NCBI GenBank assembly: GCA_021413665.1
Contig: JAIOPW010000050.1
Span: 1 to 9,298, forward strand
Source of the DNA: Rhodocyclales bacterium
GTDB taxonomy: Bacteria; Pseudomonadota; Gammaproteobacteria; Burkholderiales; Rhodocyclaceae
Direction of reading: 5' to 3'
Length of the DNA: 9,298 bases
Part shown: in pieces, positions 6,075-9,298 of the stretch
How positions within the stretch are numbered: position 1 is the first letter of the stretch
Layout of the letters: each line of letters opens with the position of its first letter
Position numbers and translations under genes: made by a program
Notes under the pieces: model-generated
Databases searched by the model: none
The model's input: the letters and a program-made list of their open reading frames with translations, nothing else
Told to the model about the DNA's origin: nothing

Positions 6075-6806
6075 TTACCAGGTGGTGACGTCGTCGAGGG
6101 TCGGTTCGTTCAGCGCCGGACGCGGCAACTGGCGATCGACCTTGAGCGGATTGCCGGCGCGCTCGAGTTCGTCCTCGTGAATCTTGATGCGGGTCTTGCG
6201 CCGCGGCAGGTAGTGGTTGGCCGGATGCGTGCCCCACTCGGGCATCAGGGCGTAGCCGCCGCTTTCACGGATTGCGATCGAGACCTCGGATTCGGGATCA
6301 TGCACGTCGCCGAACAGGCGCGCCGAAGTCGGGCAGGCCTTGACGCAGGAGGGCTTGCGATCGGCTTCCACCATCGACATGTCGTAGATGCGGTCAACGC
6401 ACAAGGTACATTTCTTCATCACCTGCTGCTGCTCGTCGAGTTCGCGGGCGCCGTAGGGGCAGGCCCAGGAGCAGTACTTGCAGCCAATGCACTTGTCGTA
6501 GTTAACCAGGACAATGCCATCTTCCTTGCGCTTGTACGAAGCACCCGTCGGGCACACCGGCACGCAAGGCGGGTCCTCGCAGTGCAGGCAGGACTTCGGG
6601 AAGTGCACGGTCTCGGTGTTGGGGAACTCGCCGACCTCGAAGGTCTGCACGCGATTGAAGAAAGTACCAGTCGGATCGGCGCCATAAGGATTCTGGTCGC
6701 CCATCGGCCCCGCGCTGCCCGCAGTGTTCCACTCCTTGCAGGAGGTCACGCAGGCCTGACAGCCGACGCAGACATTGAGGTCGATGACCAACGCAAGCTG
6801 GGTCAT
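6075..6806 (-). CDS. soeB: Four-cluster [4Fe-4S] electron-transfer subunit (SoeB-like)
   Basis: 243-residue ferredoxin-type subunit of the DmsB/PsrB/NarH-like family that relays electrons from the molybdenum subunit to the membrane anchor. Sixteen cysteines in the family's spacing give four [4Fe-4S] clusters: C13-x2-C16-x2-C19-x3-C23; C73-x2-C76-x4-C81-x3-C85; C106-x2-C109-x2-C112-x3-C116; C133-x2-C136 with C154-x3-C158. No cysteine is replaced, so all clusters should be [4Fe-4S]. There is no signal peptide or Tat motif at the N-terminus (MTQLALVIDLNVCVGC); the partner could carry a Tat signal, but that part is off the window. The tail (about 190-243) is basic and proline-rich, probably docking to a partner. 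The gene lies between soeA-like and soeC-like genes in the order soeA-soeB-soeC. The start overlaps the stop of a 16-codon micro-ORF by ATGA, and the only nearby purine run is GGGG ten bases upstream. Confidence 0.92.
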   Translation of the reverse strand: MTQLALVIDLNVCVGCQACVTSCKEWNTAGSAGPMGDQNPYGADPTGTFFNRVQTFEVGEFPNTETVHFPKSCLHCEDPPCVPVCPTGASYKRKEDGIVLVNYDKCIGCKYCSWACPYGARELDEQQQVMKKCTLCVDRIYDMSMVEADRKPSCVKACPTSARLFGDVHDPESEVSIAIRESGGYALMPEWGTHPANHYLPRRKTRIKIHEDELERAGNPLKVDRQLPRPALNEPTLDDVTTW

Positions 6807-6853
6807 TTCGGTTTGACCCCAAGGAAAGCCAGGATGCTGGCACGCGTCTTCAT
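6803..6853 (-). CDS. 16-codon micro-ORF bridging soeA and soeB (possible coupling peptide)
   Basis: Encodes MKTRASILAFLGVKPK. Its ATG shares ATGA with the soeA stop codon (6853-6850) and its own TGA shares ATGA with the soeB start (6806-6803), so the three frames are joined end to end with 4-base overlaps. The product is basic with a short hydrophobic centre. Ribosomes ending soeA could re-initiate here and then at soeB, whose own ribosome site is weak. It could equally be chance in a 43-base spacer, or a remnant of a longer soeA C-terminus. Not a recognised protein. Confidence 0.3.
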   Translation of the reverse strand: MKTRASILAFLGVKPK

Positions 6854-9298
6854 GCCCGGATAGGGTTGAGCAGGAAGCCTTTCTGCGACTCGTTGGCGTC
6901 GGGCGTCAGGTTCCACGCCCCGGCCGCCTTGCCGATGGCATTCCAGGTCCAGACCGTTCCAGGCTCGACAGCTTCCGAATGGCGCGCCATGCAGCGCACC
7001 TTGCCCCATTGCGACTCGACCCAGATCCAGTCACCGTCCTCTATCCCCTGCTGGCGCGCGGTCAGGGTATTCACGTAGAGGTAGTTGTGGGTGTGGATCT
7101 GCCGCAGCCAGGCGTTCTGCGAATCCCAGGAGTGGTACATCGCCATCGGCCGCTGCGTTACCGCCGCCAGCGGGTACTTGTGCTTGTCGGTCGCCAGGGC
7201 TTCGAGGGTGTCGTAATAGAACGGCAGCGGATCGAAATAGGTGTCGATGCGCTTCTTCAGGTGCTCCGGCGGTTTGCGCGACAGACCCTTGCCCTGCGCC
7301 GCAGCGCGGAAGCGCTGCAGCACCTCGGAATAAATGTGGATCAGGATCGGCTCGGCGTAGCGCGTGATGCGGTTGCGCTGCGACCATTCGAGGTAGCCTT
7401 TGTTCCAGTTGCGCATGTACTGGTAGGACTTGGGCAGCTCGTAGTGGAAAACGCAGTTGTTCTTCTGGTACATCTCCCACTGATTCGGGTTAGGTTCGCC
7501 GCGCAGCGACTTCTCGCCGCCCTTGCCGCGCCAGCCGGCGAGGAAACCGATGCCGGAACCGGGTTCCGACTCCCAATTGACCACGAAGTCGGGATAGTCG
7601 CGGAACTTGCGTGCACCTTCCTTGGTGACGAAGGCCGGCAATTTCAGGCGCGTGCCGAGTTCGATCAGTACTTCCTGGAAGGGCTTGCAGTCGCCCGAAA
7701 CAGGCACCACGGGGACACGGACGGAATCGACCGGACCGTCGAACTCGGAAATCGGCCGGTCGAGCATGGACATCACGTCGTGCCGTTCGAGGTAAGTCGT
7801 GTCCGGCAGGATCAGGTCAGCGAAGGCCGTCATCTCCGAGTGGAAGGCGTCGCAGACGACGAGGAAGGGAATCTTGTATTCGCCGGCGTTTGGCCCCTCT
7901 GTGTCCTTGTCGTTCAGCATCTGCCGCACTTCGGCCGTGTTCATGGTCGAGTTCCACGCCATGTTGGCCATGAAAATCAGCAGTGTGTCGATGCGGTAGG
8001 GATCGCCGCGCCAGGCATTGGTGATGGCGTTGTGCATCAGGCCATGCACCGACAGCGGGTACTCCCAAGAGAAGGCCTTGTCGATGCGCACCGGGCTGCC
8101 GTCATCGTTGACGAAGAGATCGTCCGGATCGGACGGCCAGCCCAGCGCCATGCCGTCGAGCGGCCGGTTGGGCTGGACCGCGCGCGGATCGTTCGGCGTG
8201 CGGGCACAGGGCGGAATCGGACGCGGGAACGGCGCCTTGTGACGGAAACCGCCGGGGCGGTCGATGGTGCCCAGCAGCGACATCAGGATCGCCATCGCGC
8301 GTATGGTCTGGAAGCCGTTGCTGTGCGCCGCGAGGCCGCGCATGGCGTGGAAGGCGACCGGGTTGCCGGTCACCGTGTCATGTTCATTGCCCCAGGAATC
8401 GGTCCAGGCGATCGGCAGTTCGATCTTCTGGTCGCGCGCGGTAACGCCCATTTCGTGGGCCAGACGACGGATGCTGGCAGCAGGAATGCCGGTGATCTGG
8501 CTCGCCCACTCCGGTGTGTAATCCTTGACCCGCTCGTGCAGCAACTGGAAGGCCGGTTTGACCGGCGTACCGTCGGGCAGGGTAAATTCGCCCAGCAGGA
8601 AGGGATCGGCACCCGGCTTGTGCGTGACCACGGCACGGTCGGTCGTGCGGTCCCACCAGAGCTTGTCCTGGGGTTCGTAGCAGGCTTCTTCGGTCGGCAC
8701 CTCGGTGCGCACGAAAAAGCCGAACTCGTCGTTGGTTTCGCTGACGTTGATCAGTTGCCCCGCATTGCTGTACTGGACCAGGAAATCGCGATCGTACAAG
8801 CCGGTGGCGATGATCTCGTGAATGATCGCCAGCAACAGCGCGCCGTCGGTGCCGGGACGGATCGGCACCCACTCGTCGGCGATTGCCGAATAGCCGGTGC
8901 GCACCGGGTTGATCGATATGAAGCGGCCGCCGTCGCGCTTGAACTTCGACAGCGCGATCTTCATCGGATTCGAATGATGGTCCTCGGCGGTGCCGATCAT
9001 GACGAACAGCTTGGCGCGATCGAGGTCGGGCCCGCCGAACTCCCAGAACGAGCCGCCTATCGTGTAGATCATGCCGGCCGCCATGTTCACCGAGCAGAAA
9101 CCGCCGTGGGCCGCGTAGTTGGGCGTACCGAACTGGCGCGCGAACATGCCGGTCAGGGCCTGCATCTGGTCGCGGCCGGTGAACAGGGCGAACTTCTTCG
9201 GATCGGTGGCGCGAATTTTTCCGAGTCGCTCGGCCAGCGTGGCAAAGGCCTCGTCCCACTCGATTTCCTCAAACTCGCCGGCACCGCGATCCGCTCCA
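6850..9298 (-). CDS. soeA: Molybdopterin oxidoreductase catalytic subunit, SoeA-like (5'-truncated by window edge)
   Basis: Catalytic subunit of a DMSO-reductase-superfamily enzyme binding bis-molybdopterin guanine dinucleotide; by context likely sulfite to sulfate oxidation. The frame is open to the window edge; 815 residues are visible and the N-terminus, with the [4Fe-4S] cysteines and any Tat signal, is missing. Visible residue 1 is Gly at base 9297. Seen: FEEIEWDEAF, normally just after the cluster domain; GGFCSVNMAAG with a Cys at visible residue 68, where cysteine-ligated family members bind molybdenum; DRAKLFVMIGTAEDHHSNPMK; ISINPVRTGYSAIADEW followed by PIRPGTDGALLLAI, a cofactor-binding hallmark; DLILPDTTYLERHD, common to the group; and a C-terminal dinucleotide-binding domain (HNYLYVNTLTARQQGIEDGDWIWVES). 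The last residues are KGFLLNPIRA. soeB-like and soeC-like genes follow. Alternatives are polysulfide, thiosulfate or tetrathionate reductases of the same family; the tusA/dsrE neighbourhood favours SoeA. The family is certain, the substrate is not. Confidence 0.88.
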   Translation of the reverse strand, partial: GADRGAGEFEEIEWDEAFATLAERLGKIRATDPKKFALFTGRDQMQALTGMFARQFGTPNYAAHGGFCSVNMAAGMIYTIGGSFWEFGGPDLDRAKLFVMIGTAEDHHSNPMKIALSKFKRDGGRFISINPVRTGYSAIADEWVPIRPGTDGALLLAIIHEIIATGLYDRDFLVQYSNAGQLINVSETNDEFGFFVRTEVPTEEACYEPQDKLWWDRTTDRAVVTHKPGADPFLLGEFTLPDGTPVKPAFQLLHERVKDYTPEWASQITGIPAASIRRLAHEMGVTARDQKIELPIAWTDSWGNEHDTVTGNPVAFHAMRGLAAHSNGFQTIRAMAILMSLLGTIDRPGGFRHKAPFPRPIPPCARTPNDPRAVQPNRPLDGMALGWPSDPDDLFVNDDGSPVRIDKAFSWEYPLSVHGLMHNAITNAWRGDPYRIDTLLIFMANMAWNSTMNTAEVRQMLNDKDTEGPNAGEYKIPFLVVCDAFHSEMTAFADLILPDTTYLERHDVMSMLDRPISEFDGPVDSVRVPVVPVSGDCKPFQEVLIELGTRLKLPAFVTKEGARKFRDYPDFVVNWESEPGSGIGFLAGWRGKGGEKSLRGEPNPNQWEMYQKNNCVFHYELPKSYQYMRNWNKGYLEWSQRNRITRYAEPILIHIYSEVLQRFRAAAQGKGLSRKPPEHLKKRIDTYFDPLPFYYDTLEALATDKHKYPLAAVTQRPMAMYHSWDSQNAWLRQIHTHNYLYVNTLTARQQGIEDGDWIWVESQWGKVRCMARHSEAVEPGTVWTWNAIGKAAGAWNLTPDANESQKGFLLNPIRA

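Noticed and set aside
4954..6180. 408-residue plus-strand open frame opposite soeC
   Set aside because: Composition is low-complexity-like, rich in Gln, Arg, Gly and His as expected from the antisense of a hydrophobic membrane gene in GC-rich DNA. No motif, and the minus strand encodes an unmistakable DmsC-type protein.
6060..6863. 267-residue plus-strand open frame opposite soeB
   Set aside because: Antisense shadow of a gene with all 16 cluster cysteines in place; no recognisable domain and no ribosome site.
6803..7009. Possible frameshifted C-terminal continuation of soeA in another frame
   Set aside because: The alternative frame upstream of 6853 is shadow sequence and its continuation shows no family tail; only the short ATGA-bounded part is kept as a low-confidence micro-ORF.
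8384..9259. 291-residue minus-strand frame overlapping soeA
   Set aside because: Arg/His/Pro-rich out-of-frame shadow within the molybdoenzyme gene.
1..9298. CRISPR array, insertion sequence, tRNA or rRNA gene
   Set aside because: No regularly spaced direct repeats, no transposase frame, no cloverleaf-like or rRNA sequence noticed on either strand by eye.

Overview
The window looks like chromosomal DNA of a GC-rich proteobacterium with a sulfur-oxidising capability. A betaproteobacterium of the Rhodocyclales type is my best guess. That guess rests on the ValS and FadL-family sequence character, the high GC and the gene set; no rRNA or other marker here fixes the taxon.

Layout: (1) Positions 1-1395, plus strand: the 3' part of valS (valyl-tRNA synthetase), a housekeeping gene, closed by a strong and probably bidirectional hairpin terminator. 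(2) Everything after it lies on the minus strand and is described here in transcription order, from right to left. The right edge holds a 5'-truncated molybdopterin oxidoreductase catalytic subunit (soeA-like, 9298-6850). It is followed by a 4x[4Fe-4S] ferredoxin-like electron-transfer subunit (soeB-like, 6806-6075) and a polytopic NrfD/DmsC-type membrane anchor (soeC-like, 6057-5080). Next come a small TusA-type sulfur carrier (4914-4687), a DsrE/F-type sulfurtransferase-like protein (4455-3841), a FadL/OmpP1/TodX-type outer-membrane transporter (3730-2483) and a secreted DUF302-like protein (2369-1458) that runs convergently into valS.

How the genes may work together: the three-subunit molybdoenzyme has the architecture of the cytoplasmically oriented sulfite-oxidising enzyme SoeABC, which oxidises sulfite to sulfate and passes electrons to the quinone pool. 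TusA and DsrE-type proteins carry persulfide sulfur in the cytoplasm of sulfur oxidisers, upstream of the steps that release sulfite. The cluster therefore reads as cytoplasmic sulfur trafficking plus terminal sulfite oxidation. The FadL-type porin and the periplasmic DUF302-like protein may serve uptake of a hydrophobic substrate or be unrelated; their link to sulfur metabolism is only positional.

Regulatory structure: rho-independent-like hairpins follow tusA, the FadL-type gene and valS, so the minus-strand genes are probably several transcription units (soeABC; tusA; dsrE; fadL-like with partial read-through into the DUF302-like gene). The soeA-soeB junction contains a 16-codon micro-ORF joined to both neighbours by ATGA overlaps. 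No intergenic stretch exceeds 300 bases; the longest (4456-4686, 231 bases) holds the tusA terminator, palindromes and a possible dsrE promoter. I saw no tRNA, rRNA, CRISPR, insertion sequence or att site, and no clearly undescribed system. The best novelty candidates are the micro-ORF and the uncharacterised FadL/DUF302 pair next to sulfur genes.
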